This document shows, in pieces, positions 63,150 to 64,000 of a stretch of DNA of 64,000 nucleotides. This DNA comes from Parapontixanthobacter sp963736595. Its GTDB lineage: Bacteria > Pseudomonadota > Alphaproteobacteria > Sphingomonadales > Sphingomonadaceae. Made by a program: the position numbers and the translations under genes. Numbering within the stretch: the first letter of the stretch is position 1; every line of letters begins with the position of its first letter. The stretch is from assembly GCA_963736595.1 (NCBI GenBank), contig CAVTPG010000010.1, positions 131,320 to 195,319 on the forward strand, written 5' to 3'. Under the pieces are notes generated by a model, which worked only from the letters and a program-made list of their open reading frames with translations, did no database searches and was not told the DNA's origin.

Positions 63150-63310
63150 CGCGCTGCCTCACTCGCCCGCCGCTCGCGGCACACTAATCTCACAATCCCA
63201 AATCTCTCCGACTTATGCGCGTCCCAAAATGCCGTGCGTAATTTGTCTTGTCGCCATCGCTGGTTTGCTTAAGACTGACGTAGCGTAAAAAAACAAAACA
63301 GGAGAGGTTT

Positions 63311-64000
63311 ATGACGCGTGTAGCAATAGTCACCGGAGGGACGCGCGGCATCGGGCGCGCCATCAGCGAGAAACTGCATAGCGAAGGCGTAACCGTCGTT
63401 GCCAATTATGGCGGCAATGATGAAGCCGCGAAGAAATTTACCGACGCCACCGGAATTGCCGCATACAAATGGGATGTGGGCGATCACGAAGCGTGTATGG
63501 CAGGCTGCGACAAGGTTGCCAGCGAAGTCGGCGCCGTCGATGTCGTCGTCAACAATGCCGGGATCACCCGCGACGGCGTGCTGCACAAAATGAGCTATGA
63601 AGACTGGCACGAAGTCATGCGCATCAACCTTGGCGGATGCTTTAATATGACGAAAGCGTGCTTCCCCGGAATGCGGGAGCGCAAATGGGGCCGCATCGTC
63701 AATATCGGCTCGATCAACGGGCAAGCCGGGCAATACGGGCAAGTCAATTATGCCGCCGCCAAGTCCGGCATCCACGGCTTTACCAAAGCTTTGGCACAGG
63801 AAGGCGCGCGCAGCGGCGTGACCGTCAACGCGATCGCACCGGGCTATATCGACACCGATATGGTGGCCGCCGTGCCGGAAGCCGTGCTGGAAAAGATCGT
63901 CGCGAAAATCCCGGTCGGCCGTTTGGGTCAGGCAATGGAAATCGCGCGCGGCGTGGCATTTCTATGCAGCGAGGATGCGGGCTTTGTTACTGGCTCCACC
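63311..64000 (+). CDS. phaB: Acetoacetyl-CoA reductase / SDR-family oxidoreductase (3' end beyond the window)
   Basis: 230 codons visible, cut by the window end. Rossmann start VTGGTRGIGRAI, NNAGITRD, catalytic Ser134 (NIGSINGQ), Tyr147 and Lys151 (NYAAAKSG), then APGYIDTDMV. The GQYGQVNYAAAK stretch matches PhaB rather than FabG, so the likely reaction is NADPH reduction of acetoacetyl-CoA to 3-hydroxybutyryl-CoA for polyhydroxybutyrate. A good AGGAG precedes the ATG. Other pha genes are not in view. Confidence 0.88.
   Translation, partial: MTRVAIVTGGTRGIGRAISEKLHSEGVTVVANYGGNDEAAKKFTDATGIAAYKWDVGDHEACMAGCDKVASEVGAVDVVVNNAGITRDGVLHKMSYEDWHEVMRINLGGCFNMTKACFPGMRERKWGRIVNIGSINGQAGQYGQVNYAAAKSGIHGFTKALAQEGARSGVTVNAIAPGYIDTDMVAAVPEAVLEKIVAKIPVGRLGQAMEIARGVAFLCSEDAGFVTGST

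Overview
The window looks like chromosomal DNA of an alphaproteobacterium of the order Sphingomonadales, most probably an Erythrobacteraceae-like genome. The clues are a gene-transfer-agent (GTA) capsid/tail cluster of the sphingomonad type, the division ATPase MipZ, a tonB-exbB-exbD-exbD operon, a PEP-CTERM protein, a general-stress (EcfG-type) promoter signature, and the alphaproteobacterial gene order DUF3576-leuS-lptE-holA. No rRNA or tRNA gene, CRISPR array, insertion sequence or integrase was recognised.

Layout. 1-11078 (+): a GTA cluster entered in its 5' part. It runs from the end of a small DUF6127-like gene through prohead protease, major capsid, connector, terminator, tail tube, chaperone and a short tape measure to the distal tail, hub, NlpC/P60 peptidase, megatron and a DUF2793 protein. 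Terminase and portal must lie to the left. 11081-13008 (+): an EcfG-type promoter, an OmpA-family protein and a SodC lipoprotein. 13019-19025 (-): MFS transporter, queC, DUF3617 protein, hslO, argF, argD. 19208-19972 (-): a tandem cold-shock-domain protein with a long Gly/Arg-rich N terminus. 20309-23728 (+): rhodanese-like protein, anchored hypothetical, sterol desaturase, GMC oxidoreductase. 23883-25543 (-): glnK-amtB behind a perfect sigma-54 promoter.

25732-38838 is mostly minus strand: EEP-family hydrolase (frameshifted), PPOX-family protein, alpha/beta hydrolase, prfC, pheT, pheS, rplT, rpmI, hisN-like, prs, glpX, hom. 38974-39837 (-) is a secreted hypothetical. 40242-42882 (+) is the TonB energy-transduction operon. 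42943-49123 (-) holds a DEXH helicase, a secreted DUF2059-like protein (frameshifted), phosphoglucomutase/phosphomannomutase, a membrane J-protein and MipZ. 49209-52083 (+) holds panC and the glutathione-dependent formaldehyde pathway (the dehydrogenase gene is frameshifted). 52201-54166 (-) holds a PEP-CTERM protein, a DksA/TraR protein and ung. 54246-57341 (+) holds an RNase D-like gene, lptC, lptA and a nucleotidyltransferase. 57353-61924 (-) holds holA, lptE, leuS and a DUF3576 lipoprotein. 62370-64000 (+) holds an outer-membrane-like hypothetical and the start of phaB, cut by the window end.

Most of the window is core metabolism and envelope biogenesis. The parts most worth a second look are the GTA cluster (a TIM-barrel-like extension fused to the distal tail protein, a 57-residue gene in the head-stopper slot, a strong terminator right after the capsid gene), the RGG-like cold-shock protein, and three independent 1-nt frameshifts in otherwise well-preserved genes, which are either assembly errors or real gene losses.
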